This document shows positions 49,612 to 61,300 of a stretch of 64,000 nt of DNA, piece by piece. The translations under genes were made by a program, and so were the position numbers. Below the pieces are notes generated by a model, which saw only the letters and a program-made list of their open reading frames with translations, did no database searches and was not told where the DNA came from. The stretch spans positions 1 to 64,000 of the forward strand of contig VXAZ01000420.1 of assembly GCA_013399875.1 (NCBI GenBank), read 5' to 3'. This DNA is from Gymnorhina tibicen. Lineage: Eukaryota > Chordata > Aves > Passeriformes > Artamidae. Numbering within the stretch: position 1 is the first letter of the stretch; every line of letters starts with the position of its first letter.

Positions 49612-52600
49612 AGCAAGCAACTCTACTAGCAATTAATACATTAGTGGATCATTATCATCATGTTTGTATTTTCACAACACTTGCAAGCTTCATGTCATCG
49701 AACACCATCACTGCAGATGCAGCACAGGCAGACAGGATTATGTCCTGTGCAGAATATCCACCCATGTAACTCCTTTCACCCCTTGTTTTATACTTCCACT
49801 TTGTCTCACTGAATCTGAAGGACTTTAATATCTTTTCCGGTTTGTGGTACTGTCCTCAAGTAAACAGAAAATGACAAAAACAATAGCAGGTATTTTCCTG
49901 AAACAGTAAGCAATGCAATAAACTTTCACTTGAGTAAGAAACTCAGAGCAATTTTTCCAAAGTGCAAGGGACAAAAGTGTCCCTGTCAGGAAAAAAAGTC
50001 AAAGCTTAGCAAAGTGTCACCCAAGTAAAGTAGCCAGATATTTAAATGTGTAGCTACCTGGCAATTTAATTTAGCTAGTTAAACAAAAAAGCCTGTTTCT
50101 GAAAGCCTGTCTCCTAGATTTTCCTGAGTATTGGCTTATCTGAAAATACAGTCCGTTGAAAAAAAATCAATGAGTGATCAGATCTGGACAGTACAAAGAA
50201 CCCCACAAAACCCCCAACAAACCAACGGTTTTGGGCTTCCATTTATTCTGCAGTAGAAAAAGGTTCAGTAAACTCTGAATTCCACCAGTCTTATTGAGAG
50301 AGTGCTTCTGTTGGACAGGACAAAATGATTGGGATTTATTTCGTAGTGTCACACTTGCCTGGCATGTGGAAATGTGGCATGTGAACCTTTTGCTGCTGGA
50401 AAACCCAGGATTTTGATCCTGTTTTTCAGCCTCCTCTCTACAGTTTCCCTCAATTTTAGTGGTGTGGTTACTGAAACAGTGTAAACAGTCACAGCTCCGT
50501 TCAGGGCCTGGAACATAAACTGGTGCTGGCTGCTTTCTGCGCATGGATGCTCTTCCTCACAGCTAATCATTAGCAATTAGCTGGACCTTAGCTACAGATT
50601 CAGGAGTGACAGAACCCCTCTCCCCAAGTAATTCAGCTCACTGGAACTGCATTGTAACTTTATGTCTGCTTTTCTAGTCTGTTTTGAGTGGTGTCTATAA
50701 CTACTCTTTCCTAGAAACAAAAGTCACTGAGCTCCTATGGGGAAATGCTCAGACTTCTTGAAATGCATTTGGGAGCTTTGACATGCTTAAGACTTCAGCA
50801 TTCCCAAAGATTAATGCTTATTTCTGTGGTTTTCAGCATACTTCCAAAGGAACAGGAATTGAATCATCTACAAAGTGACCAGCCAAAAAATCTAGAGTAT
50901 AGTGGAAAGGTCCCTAAAATATCTGCTGTTGAGAATAGTTTGGCTTTTCTGCCAATACTTAAATAAGGTGGTTCTCATTATAGTTTCCTTCTACTCTGAT
51001 ACTAGGGGGCTGCTTTTCACAGGGACTCTTTGCAACTCACCTCGTCCTGAATCTCAAGATACTTGATGATTTGTTTAGATTCCCCATTGCCGTGGTAGAG
51101 AATATGATAATCTTGAATTTCATGCAGCTTGTTTTAAAGATAGTTTCTAAATTCCATGTCTATGAAAGAAAAACTTCAGATCATGGTGCAGGTACCCCTG
51201 AGAGGCTCAGAAACCAAGGGGCAAAGGAAAAAGAATCACAGGTTTTTGTCTGTAGTCACATAATTTTCAAGATAAACACATAAAGTTCCCCTTTTTGTCT
51301 TTCCTCTTGCTTGCTCTCTGCAGAACACTTCAGGTTCAGCTGAGGTATGGTGTTTATTTATTCACCTTTCCAACCCAAATCATTCACTAGTGGCCTGTAG
51401 GTTCCCGCTAGAGAAATGAGAATTCCCAAACATGTTATTTCTGTTGCTTATCACCTGACGAGGACAACCAGAAACTGCTCTGTGGTCATTTTGACATTAT
51501 GCAATGGGGGCTGAATGTGTCCTTGTTCCAGTCACCAAAAGCACTAAAATACATCTTTCTGAGCGCTGGACAAAATACTGCCCTTGGAAACACATGTCTC
51601 AATCTTGAAGTCTTTCTCATTTCATCCAGTTCTGGAGGAATATTTTTAGATATTGAATTTAGCCCTTCAGAATGTCTTGTGGTTTCTTCCAGGATGAAGC
51701 TCAATAAATTACTCTCTTCACAAACAACCAAAGTGTGGTTCGGTGGTTGGGGTCTCCTGCAGGGTTCAGAAGTTCAGAGCACAAAAGCCCATCTCATTGT
51801 CCATCTTCCCATGCAAAACCAGCACTGGTTTCCAGGGATGGGGTCTACACCATGACTGCTCATAAGTGTCCATGCCAGTACTGCTCTCTGCATCAGCTTT
51901 AGAGCAGAGGAGCTGATCTTTATGTCCTCCCTGTCTGTGACACCTCTATTAGGGTTTGGTCAGAAACCACTTCCAAGAGAAGCACGTGTGCTTACACATG
52001 CACACCCACCTGCCCCCCTTATGCACACACACACCCGGGGCATCCAAGTTTGTGAACGTTTTACTCTGCTGCCTTAATTAAATCAATATTGTTTATTACG
52101 TGGGTCTGTGTTCTTTCTTTCAACACCTCTGTTTTTAGGTTATAATTCCTTTATATCTTCATTGTTTTTAGTAATTGGACAAAGTGTTTCCCAGCTTAAC
52201 TTTTTAGCGAATGGCAGGAATCCCAGCAGCTGTGTCATGGGGCCAGGGTTTCAGCATTTCCAGAGACACACATTTGTCTAGGATATTTATGTCATATTTA
52301 GCTTGGTTACTAAAAGCAGAATTTTAAGACTGGAAAAAAAAGTACTTTTTTTCTTTTAACAGTGTAGATTTACTTCTTATAAATGTGAGATTAGTACCTC
52401 AGGAGTGATGGGCTTGACTGCACAGCAAGGGGATTAGGCCAAGGCTCTGGCAGCTGAACCTCAGCTACAGCCAGTGGGTCTGGGTGGGGGGGTCTCATAC
52501 AGGGTGGTAGCAGTTCAGTGTGAAATCCCTCTCTTCAAAATCCCTGGTGTAGGAATGAGGCCTCACCAAAATATGAAACAGCTGGAAGAAGCCCTCCAGA

Positions 52601-52744
52601 CCTCTCCTCACACCCGCCCAGGCTGAGCTGAGCTCTATAATCAGAACCTATGTTTCAACCACCTCTGCAGTGTCTGGATAGAAAAAAAAGAGGTTTACAT
52701 GGGTTCTCCTTTATTTTTTCACCCAAGGAACAAACAAATCAAAC
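49612..52744. other. About 3.1 kb without a recognised gene
   Basis: Single-copy-looking DNA with a (CA)-rich patch near 52020-52036 and a CTAGGGGGC CTCF-core-like word near 51002-51010. The 125-codon minus frame (50167-50544) and 118-codon plus frame (51499-51855) have no recognisable domain. Confidence 0.6.
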
Positions 52745-53700
52745 TCATGTAATAATATCCAGCTGGATCCCTACAAATTTGTTGGCCTGACGGGCAAAGG
52801 TCCCAGCTGACTTGAAGCTGGCAAACACTGTCCTAGTTTTCAAGAAGGGCAAAAAGGAGAACCCCAGAAAGTACAGGCCTGCCAGTCTTGCTTCAGTGCC
52901 CAGTAAAATAATGGAAAAGATTATTCTGGGAAGTATTGAGGAACAGCTGGAGGACAATACAGTCATCGGTCACAGCCAGCATGGCTTCATGAGGAGGAAG
53001 TTCTGCTTGTGGAACCTGAATTCCTTCTGTGACAGGGTAACCCACTCAGTTGATCTAGGAAAGCCAGTTGATGTAATCTTTTTGGATTTTAGTAAAGCTT
53101 TTGGTATTCTCTCTCACAGGATCCTTCTCGACAAAATATCCAACACACAGATGGATAAACATGCCATGGAATGGGTGAGCAGCTGGCTCATGGGTTGGGC
53201 ACGAAGAGTTATAGTGAATGGGGTGACACCAGACTGGTGATCTGTCACTAGTGGGGTTCCACAGGGCTCCTCAACAGCTTCATCAATGACTTGGACCCAG
53301 GAGTGGAAGGGATAGTGACCAAGTTTGCCAATGACACTGTATTGGGAGGAGATGTTGACTCCCTTGAGGGCAGAGAGGTCCTGCAGAGAGGCCTCGATGA
53401 ATTAATTAGAGAGATGGACAATCGCCAACTGTATGAAATTTAACGAGGGCAAGTGCTGTGTTCTGCACCTGGGATGGGGCGAGCCTGACTGTGGGTATAA
53501 ACTGGGGAAAAAGAGGCTGCAGAGCAGCACGGTGGAAGGAGACCTGGCCGTCCTGGTTGATGGCAAGTTGAATATGAGTCAGCAATTCCCGGGGTGCATC
53601 AGGCACATCACTGCCAGCTGGACAAGGGAGGGGATTGTCTCTCTCTGCTCTGCACTGGGATGACCTCAACTTGAAAGTTGTGTGTATTTTCAGATACCAG
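52745..53700 (+). mobile_element. CR1 LINE fragment with reverse-transcriptase region
   Basis: Internal part of a CR1 element: the middle of the ORF2 reverse transcriptase, then the region coding for the protein's C-terminal part (blocks for 'GKCCVLHLG' and 'LAVLVDGKLNMSQQ'). The element lacks its 5' part and its 3' untranslated end. It breaks off near ttgtgtgtattttcagatacc at about 53700. The nearest relative in the window is the minus-strand copy at 59510-60250. Both share the words gaggtcccagctgac-like and tcactagtg.ggttcc, so they appear to be the same subfamily. Confidence 0.92.
52812..53655 (+). pseudogene. CR1 ORF2 reverse transcriptase, broken
   Basis: The longest open piece (142 residues from 52812) carries the reverse-transcriptase blocks [16 protein letters not shown] (residues 20-35), GHSQHGFM (53-60) and LDFSKAF (91-97), with the first catalytic Asp at residue 92. 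A TGA stop directly follows VTPDW; the frame then continues through SVTSGVPQG. A deletion at about 53268 removes the usual residues between the GVPQG and FINDL blocks and shifts the frame. The catalytic FADD box is FAND at 53324-53335, so one of the two Asp residues is lost. In a live element this protein copies the LINE RNA at the target site by target-primed reverse transcription. This copy cannot do so. Confidence 0.9.
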
Positions 53701-54548
53701 GAGTGGAGGCTAACATGTGCATCCTGCAAGTTTCTGACAACCTTTGCTGCTCACTACAGCTACAGGACTTTCTCTCTGCTTTGTAGGATCAGGCCCAATG
53801 AGTTTCCAATACAGCCATCTTAGCAGCCTCTCTAAGGATGTATGCAGTATGGTATGCATCCAAATCCTTGCTGCCCCTTTGTTGTTTTTGGTCAAAATCA
53901 ACCCTTTTTAAAAAACCAGGTTTGTTGTGCTGATGTTTCTTGTAAACCTTTGTAATCCCTGTACACGTGGATGATTCGCAGTGGAACTGTGACTGCGTAC
54001 TATTTTACCTACATACAGTTTGACATTATCAACTTCTATACCTGTTAGGATCACCTACCATAACAATTAAAAAATGCTTCTGCCTTGCCAAGAGGGAGCT
54101 CTGGGTGCACTGACAGTGAACATGTGAAACACAGTCTGAATGAAACGGGATTTTTGCATGCAGGATTAGCCTTTAGGGGGATATCCAACTTTGCACGTAC
54201 AGTGATCTGTACAGGAAATGTACTTGCAAAGTTCCTCATATCCTTTTTATAAAGAATAAACATTGCTGAAATGTACGTATTTCTGATATCAAAATAATGA
54301 TTACTTGCAAGAAGATGAAGGTTTCACTCCCAAAATGAGATCACAAAGGAGCAAAGGATGTTCAAATCAAGACAAAGATTTAATCTGGAGAACTGATAGA
54401 CTTGAGAGGGCTTTGATGCTTTAAGGCTGGGTATGTAGCCAGTTAGTGCCCTGGCTTTGTGTTGCAATGAGGCTGTGTTGAGGAGTTTGGGTAAGCTGTG
54501 GTCAGAGACTCAGCCTGCAAAATTTGGGACCAAGGACTATTTGTTTAC
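53701..54548. other. No gene recognised
   Basis: Single-copy-looking DNA downstream of the CR1 fragment. Opposed short frames at 53635-53901 are not supported. Confidence 0.55.
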
Positions 54549-54575
54549 TCCGAAGAACACTACTTGTTCTTCGGA
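54549..54575. repeat. Perfect 11-bp inverted repeat with 5-nt loop
   Basis: TCCGAAGAACA (54549-54559) and TGTTCTTCGGA (54565-54575) are exact reverse complements around CTACT. The inner AGAACA/TGTTCT are steroid-receptor half-sites, but with 5 bases between them instead of the canonical 3. Confidence 0.85.
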
Positions 54576-55619
54576 CGAAAACTGTACAGAAAGGGCCACA
54601 CAGAGTGCAGTCCCTGCTCAGTCTAGTTTTGAAATATGAGACTTGACAGCATCTGGGCGACTAAATCCTCCTGACACTTAGATATGGCTCTATCTGACTT
54701 TTTGGATTTCCATTTTCCCTGGCAGCTTGAGGGGCTTCCCTGCTTGAGTTCACCACTTCTCCAGACTCAAGAGGATGGTGAAGGTTTACACCATGCTTAT
54801 GCCAGCCCCTGAACAGGATCCTCAGAATAGATGCTTCAGCTCTTTGGGAAGATTATGTTGCTCACAAAATGCTGATGGAAGGTACCACTTTTAATGCAAC
54901 AACAGGGAAACTGTCCTCCCATGCTTTCATGCTTGCTTTCTTCTTCCATTTTTGTCCATGATGCAGTAGGGATAACATTAATGTTAACAGTTGTTTTAGT
55001 TCTTTCAGTCTCCCCCAGCACACTACTTATGAAGGTATCTTACTGAACAGACCAAGATGAACACCATTCCTTCATCTTGTCCTGAAGCTGTTTAAATATG
55101 ACAAAATTTCACCAGACCAGTGAGTGCATGGTTTTGTGACTTGAGGTGATCAGAAAGGAGGCTGGAGCCATGGATTTCTGTCAAACAAGTGCTTTACATC
55201 AAACAAGTATTAGATAAAAGGCAGAAGTCATCCAGGGGGACTGATGACTCATTCTAGGTAGCTGTTAACTCAGCGTGTTAACATTGAACAGATCACTACC
55301 TGAAGCACTTTAGTTTCTGATCCCATTTTGCTTTGCTTGCTCTGTGTTGAAAGCTGCTACGTATGGCCTATCACTTGGGAATTTTGTTATGGAGGCCATA
55401 AACCTTTGCATCTTCGAGGTTTTAAATCCTTACCTATTTTATGAGATATGTTCCTCGATCCCTTCTGCCCAGCTTTGAGAAAACCTGTATTATTGGCATA
55501 TCTTTATGTAGGGACACTATTTGTAGTAGTACTTTTCTCAATTGTTGTAAACTTCCAAAGCAGCACTGTGCCATGGGGATAAAGGGGAAAATAAGGAGCT
55601 TAGGCAAGAGGCCTTTATC
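54576..55619. other. No gene recognised
   Basis: Single-copy-looking DNA without a supported feature. Confidence 0.6.
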
Positions 55620-55830
55620 TCAGTCCTGCTTCTGACTTTCCTCCTGCTTCGCCTAATGTTCTTGAGGAAGGCCATTTCCTTCTGGACTTTTCTTTGTCAC
55701 CAATTAAAGATGACAAGTCTTGCTCTGCAGGGGTGTTGTGAGGTTTAATGACCATTCACTGGAAGCTCCCCAGTCCAAAAATGTTGAAAGGGGACATGAG
55801 CTGTGTGCCATAAAGATTAAGGCAAAACTG
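55620..55830 (+). mobile_element. CORE-type SINE relic
   Basis: Blocks in order: cctgcttctgactttcctcc, gttcttgaggaaggccattt cc, then tctgcaggggtgttgtgagg tttaatgacc. This matches the bird/reptile SINE core and its 'cacaggggtgttgtgaggataaata' segment. Diverged and non-coding. Confidence 0.5.
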
Positions 55831-56469
55831 TCCTATTTCTTTTATGTCTCTCTCCCCTTCATGTTCCTGCTCATCTTTTACTCTCGCTCAGGCTCCATCG
55901 GAAGCCAGATGTAAAGAGAGAAGAAAACTAACATTATAAACAAAGCAAATAACATTTGCTGGATTTCTGAGTTGAGCTGGCTTATTGGGCAGTTAAAGTA
56001 GACAGCAAAGGCTACAAGTGGGACTCCACATCTAGGAGTAAGTGCAGGGGGAGGAATGAGTTGGGAATGAAAAGGGGAGGAGATAAGACGGAGTTGGGCC
56101 TGTCCTATGTTATCTAACCTCATCCTGGCTATAAAATATTAGACCCAGTCCAAATATATCAAAAAGATAATTCCAGATTTGACTCCTGCGTCTTTCTTCC
56201 ATCTTTGCCTGCAGTGTGTTGCTGTTTAGCCATGGTCAAACGCTCCATTAGAAAAATCGAGCGTCATACTGGAAAGTATGAACAGATGTATAGACTACCA
56301 GACAAGTGAAATAATCTTTTCTCACTACTCAGTACTGGTAGTCCAATGCCACACTTCAGGACAGACTAACCAGATAAAGTGGAAAGAAAGTCAAGGGGAA
56401 TACTAGAGGTCTATGATCTATGAATTAAGAGGAAACTTTGGAAGAACTGTGTTGGATAGCCTCCTTTCA
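55831..56469. other. No gene recognised
   Basis: About 640 bases of single-copy-looking DNA. Confidence 0.55.
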
Positions 56470-56730
56470 GCACATCTGCTTCCCAGACAGTCCCCAGCCT
56501 GTAACATTTCAAGAGGCTTCTCTTCTGTGGTGTGGGACTCTGCATATGTCCCCCTTGAATTTAATAAAGTTCTTGTTGGCCCATTTCTCCAGCCCATTTC
56601 TGTCCTTTAAAATGGCAGCCTTGTTCTGAAGCCTATCAGCTGTTCCCCCCAGTGTCATCTGCAGGCTTGATGAAGGTGCACTCCATCACAACTCTTTGGC
56701 AAAGATGTTAAACAGAATACAGCTTCCAAA
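56470..56730 (-). mobile_element. CR1 LINE fragment, strongly degraded
   Basis: On plus the blocks ccagcctgtaacatttc, aatttaataaagttcttgtt ggcccatttctccagccc, cagtgtcatctgcaggcttg and gatgaaggtgcactccatca, then gcaaagatgttaaacagaat, follow the reverse complement of the CR1 reverse-transcriptase C-terminal region ('ttgttgaacttcatgag...ttggcccatctctccagcc...tgtcatcagcaaacttgctgagg'). It belongs to a different, older-looking subfamily than the copies at 52.7 and 59.5 kb. No open frame remains. Confidence 0.75.
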
Positions 56731-57665
56731 CAATATATTTCTTCCAGTTTCCTATAATTAGGACCACCTTGTAGTCAGTACATTTATTTCCAGCAAGAAT
56801 AGGTGCCAGTTAAAAAGTGTCTATTGTACTCCAGGCAGGTGGCAGCTGTGGAAAAATAAGAATCTTTTACTACTTAACCAGCTATATTAAAATCTATGGA
56901 AAAATGGCTGACCAAATTAATCAACCTCCGTGGTGGCCTGGTAAACAGAACACATACACTCTGAATTGCATCTATGCTATAAATTATGCTTTCTTATCAT
57001 ATTACTTACTTACCATTGCCAATTAGGAGGTAGTTTTCTTATATTACATCACTAAAGAGTGCAGTGCTTGGTCAATTATCCCTGTGTGAACTGAAATACA
57101 ATAGCTGATAGCCCACATTTTTATGTTGTGACATTTATTTAATTTTGTGTGCATGTGTCTGTAGGCACATTGTGGTGGAAAGCCTCTAATGAGAACAGTT
57201 TGTTGATCCTCTGAATTCTGCATGTACTTGCTTGTTCTTATTAAGCAGGCACTCTGGTCTATGGAAACAATCGAAACCACCTGCATTTCCTTTGAACCAG
57301 AGCCTTGCTTTCAACCGAGCATCCTCGTGTTGTAATTCCTCATCAGACACACAGTAGGAAAAAGCACTTAGACATTTCGCTCCCTCTGTGTGTATCCAGT
57401 GAAAATTTGCCAGGCACGTAATCATGCATGTGTCATTACAAGCTAGCAAAACCCTTTTAGGCAGTCTTTATTTATTTTTAAATGAGGTGCTCCAAATGTG
57501 AGGCAGGGCCTGGGCAAAGAGCAAAGAGCAGTGAGGACACGGGAGTGACCCATGGAGTTCTGTACTGGCTGGTGCCAGAGCTCCCCTCAGCATGGGCCAG
57601 GACTGGTCAGAAATACATGAGGCTCTGGAAGCCAGATAACCACCCTGAGCCAGTGCAGGACTCTT
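56731..57665. other. No gene recognised
   Basis: AT-rich single-copy-looking DNA; short frames on both strands are unsupported. Confidence 0.6.
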
Positions 57666-57713
57666 CCTGATAAACGTCTAATCCCATCACCTGATAAAGG
57701 TCTAATACCATCA
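57666..57713. repeat. 24-bp tandem duplication
   Basis: Two adjacent 24-bp units starting CCTGATAAA and ending CCATCA (57666-57689 and 57690-57713) differ at two positions. Confidence 0.92.
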
Positions 57714-58157
57714 CCATGTCCTGCTCTACAGAAAAAATGTGCCCTGAGAAGTCTAAGTTCCCAGAAAATATTGTGGAGCCTCAAGGGGTTCCTTGGACAC
57801 TCATTGGAAAACAGGGAATTGCCAGCTGTCCCATAGGAGCTCTAAGGTACCAGGGAAGGAAGGCATAGCATTTCAGCTGTGGGCTTAGCCAGCTGAGTGG
57901 ATCCTATAGGTTTGGTGTCTTCCTCCTCCCTGCCCTGAAAGCAATGTATGGAAAAGCACATTTTCAGTCTCATTTCAAGGGCACAAAGAAAGCACTTTAA
58001 TTCTTGTCAGAATGTGTAATGTATTGGGACTAGAGACAACAAATATTTGTATCCTTCAGGGTTACGAGCTGTACTTAGTGGCAGTGATGAGTTTTCCAAG
58101 GCAATGCAAGTAAGTAATGACTAAAACACAAGTGGATCAATTCAGTGATTGCGTAAA
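57714..58157. other. No gene recognised
   Basis: Single-copy-looking DNA. Confidence 0.5.
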
Positions 58158-58240
58158 AAATTTGGGCCTGATTCTGACCTCACTGCCAGTTTACTCTAGC
58201 TTGTCATGACAGCCTGAAGTAAAAAATACCCCAATGTTTT
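58158..58240. mobile_element. Relic of a palindromic interspersed repeat family
   Basis: The run ttgggcctgattctgacctc actgccagtttactct matches one end of a palindromic repeat that I recall from bird, crocodile and turtle DNA ('gggcctgattctgatctcacttacaccagtttac...'), probably a non-autonomous DNA transposon. Only one arm is recognisable here. Confidence 0.4.
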
Positions 58241-59509
58241 ACGGTGTTATGGGGTGCCCTTGTCCTTATTACTCACACAATCAGTTGTGGAAGTGCAAGG
58301 CAGTTTAAATACCATTTTTTATTCTTCTGCATATCCACTGCTCAGTGTTTTCAAAATCAATTTTCATCCTTTAACTTTCAGGCACCAGCAGAGTTCTGTG
58401 TTGTGTTGTTTTCCTTTAACAAGGGAATGACTTAGTTTTATTGAAAGAGCTCTCTGTAGAGTTGGTCAGATAAGATTTTAAAAAATAATTAGGTTCTTAA
58501 ATACAATTGAAAAACAGTTCCGAACTATTCTGTGCTTGATTCCAACTCAACTATTTAAATAACGTATTCACATGCAACTTCTGGCTAAAATGATAATGAC
58601 AGCAAATTTGGAGCCTCTGGTGGGTCTCACCTGCTTGGTGCTGATATGTTTGTATGCATGTAAGAACAGCTCCATCACTGTGCTGTACCTGTGCTTTACA
58701 TAGCATAAAGGACTAGATGTGCTAGAAGTTTTCACCTGTTCAAGCTGCTGGAGATTTCTGCTACAGCAATGAATTGTTGTCCCTTTCAACAAGTGTGACT
58801 ACATGGTCCAGAGACAACATTCCCAGGGGCAGGAATTTTGGTTTGGTCCAGTTCACTAGCATAGTTGAAGGTTAAAAAGAGGTAATGAGCTTCATGTACT
58901 TTTAATTTGGGTAATATGAAGTTTTTCTGTTTTTCATTACTCAGCCTCACTGCAGGGAGAATTTATCAATTTTTTTATTTATGGCTAGATTGGCCTCTAT
59001 TTAATCTATGACCCATGATCCCTAAAGTCTCTAATCTTTTTTGTTCTCAGTGCTTAGCTCTGTTATCATGAGGTCTTTGAAACCCTGCCTCTGAATTCAT
59101 CTGGGCTGCACTTGCAGCTCTAGGTGATGATGGTGGTAGTGGTGTCATTGATTAGCTCCAGGCTTCTCTATCTGAACTCAGCTAATAAGAATTTCTCAAT
59201 TTCAGCAGATGTCTCTGCTCCATTGCCAAATGGGGAGTTTTTGGACTAGTGATGTGAAAGTCTAGAAACTTGCCACTTAGTTCACCACCTGGGGAGCTTC
59301 TCTGATGGTGTAAGAGCCGTTCAACGGAATGCAATTTTATGAAATGCTGTATGTTCTCTTTTGTTCTATGAGTCTGAAAAAATATTTTTAAAGCCCACAT
59401 AAAAAAAGAAAAAGGGTGAACATACAAACACAGGCATTAAAAATGTCTCTTTATGTACGCTAATGTGCCTCCCCACTAATATAGAAGCAGTCCTATTTAC
59501 TACAGAGTG
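58241..59509. other. No gene recognised
   Basis: About 1.3 kb of AT-rich single-copy-looking DNA, with a gatggtggtagtggtg run near 59129-59144. Confidence 0.6.
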
Positions 59510-60250
59510 TCTAGATGAAGTACTGACCCCTGTGCTATCCAGATTCCTGATTCCCTGGTGCAGAATCTGGCACCTTCCCTTGTTAAAGTTCATATGGTTG
59601 GTGATTGCCCAGCCCTCTAATTTGTTGAGGTCTCTCTGCAAGGCCTTCTTATCTTTGAGGGAGTAACAGCTCCTCCCAGTTTTGTATCACCTGGGAACTT
59701 GCTTAGTATCCCTTCCAGTCCTGTGTCCAAGTCATTTATGGAGATATTGAAGAGAACTGAGCCGAGGATGGAGCCCTGGGGAACCTCACTAGTGACAGGT
59801 CACCAGTCTGATGTCACCCCACTCACTATAATCCTTTGCACTTGACACATGAGCCAGTTCCTCACCCATGGCATGATGTGTATATCCAGCTGTGGGATGG
59901 ACATTTTGTCCAGAAGGATCCTGTGAGAGAGAGTATCAAAAGCATTACTGAAATCCAAAAAATTACATCAGCTGGTTTCCCTTGATCAGCTAGGTGAGTT
60001 ACCTTGTGATGAAAGGAGATCAGATTTGATTAGCAGGACTTAAATCATGCTGGCTGTGACCAAAGTCTGTTGTGTTCTTCAGATGTTTTTCAATACCTCC
60101 CAGAATAACCTTCTCCATAAATTTACCAGGAAATGAAGTGAGACTAATCAGCCTGTCAGTTCTGAGGTCCAACTTTGGCTCTTCTTGAAAATCAGGACAA
60201 TCCCAATTTCCAGTCAGCTGGGACCTCTCTGGAATCCCAAGACCGCTCAG
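59510..60250 (-). mobile_element. CR1 LINE fragment with reverse-transcriptase region
   Basis: Read on minus, the stretch runs through the same CR1 ORF2 blocks as the copy at 52.7 kb and covers nearly the same interval of the element. It begins near the 'VPADW'-type block (gaggtcccagctgactggaa), and ends in the region for [14 protein letters not shown]. Neither the 5' end nor the 3' tail is present. It lies in inverted orientation to the plus-strand copy, about 6 kb away. Confidence 0.92.
59530..60250 (-). pseudogene. CR1 ORF2 reverse transcriptase, broken
   Basis: Pieces of the protein are visible in different frames: SLTSFPGKFMEKVILGGIEK (within the frame at 60020-60259), GHSQHD followed by a frame break, a motif A region that needs a one-base shift near 59960, a GVPQG equivalent changed to EVPQG (59771-59795), a FADD box changed to FPGD (59686-59697), and [16 protein letters not shown] (frame 59366-59641). 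At least two frameshifts and the loss of the first Asp of the FADD box rule out activity. Confidence 0.88.
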
Positions 60251-61184
60251 CAATGTCAAAGCCAGAGAATAAAAGAGATGCTACTATTGCCCTGAGGCAA
60301 ATAAAGGTGCATAAGAGTGGTGGCACAGGCACAGAGAGGAGGTCTGGATTTAGGTATTGCTGAGCACTTTCTGTGGTTGAGATGGCTTAACCTTTATGCT
60401 GCCGGGTCTCCAGCTGAGGCGAGGCCTGTCTTGTCTCCTTTCTGAGAAAAGAAATCCAGCCTAGAGGTCTCCTATGTGCTGTATCTAATTTAGTTCAAAG
60501 GATGAGGCAAAATGAATGCAAAACTTTGAGGGCCAAAAGCAAAACTAAAATATGCACCATGTAGACATCTTAGGTCGAGGGAGATTTATCCTGCCTTGGG
60601 ATTCATGGTATGATGTTGCTTTCTGAAATGTTTCTAAGACTGGGCATGAGCATTCCTAGATCAACACAATATAGAAAAGGGGCACGTGGTACAAATATCA
60701 AGGTGCAATACAGTGGGCATTTACTTCAGTTTTAAATACTCTTGTAGACAATAACAGGCAATGTGCTGAAAATACGGCCTGACATAGGGATCCTTTCATT
60801 TTATAAGCCCACTTAAAGTTTCCATCTTTATCGTGTACTTTAAAAGAAGCAGTAATCTTAATCCCTACAATCTTGACCTCAAATTACATTTTAGTGTTTT
60901 CTCCATAGCGAAGGAGATGTGATGCAGATGGCATTACCTCATGTATATCCTTATGGCAAATTGTGTTCCATTGCTACATGCACACTTCCTCTGGAAAATG
61001 CACAATACCTCTTTTAGTGAAAATCTCTCTTCTTGAAAAAAATTCTGAAATCTGAGATAGGAAACCAGATAGGCCAAGAACCTCTATATTTTATGGAAAT
61101 CTCACAGAGAGTGTATATTGGGCCAGATCTTTAGATAATGTAAGACTGGTGAAACTGAGATACAGCCTTCTTTTCTTTCGTGGT
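60251..61184. other. No gene recognised
   Basis: Single-copy-looking DNA next to the CR1 fragment; a little more CR1 could be hidden at 60251-60300. Confidence 0.55.
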
Positions 61185-61300
61185 TAGCAGTGCTGGATTA
61201 CTACTCAGGAAATGTGGGTTCAACTGCGAATTCTGCAGCAAGCATGATGCAGCTGTGGGCAATTCAGAGCTACCTTTGCTTCTGGGCAAAATGTAGCCAG
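61185..61300 (+). mobile_element. Possible CORE-SINE relic
   Basis: The order atgtgggttcaactgcgaat tctgcagc, then gctgtgggcaattcagagct and ctttgcttctgggc, resembles the tRNA-like B-box and core of the SINE family seen at 43633 ('gtgggttcaattcc...tctgc...tgggcaagtcacttagcct'). Weak. Confidence 0.35.

Noticed and set aside
49231..49632. 133-codon minus frame with hydrophobic stretches
   Set aside because: It begins inside a CR1 tail fragment and continues opposite a purine-rich run.
61190..61210. tRNA-like B-box words, suggesting a tRNA gene
   Set aside because: No A box, no cloverleaf and no acceptor stem. At most an old SINE head.
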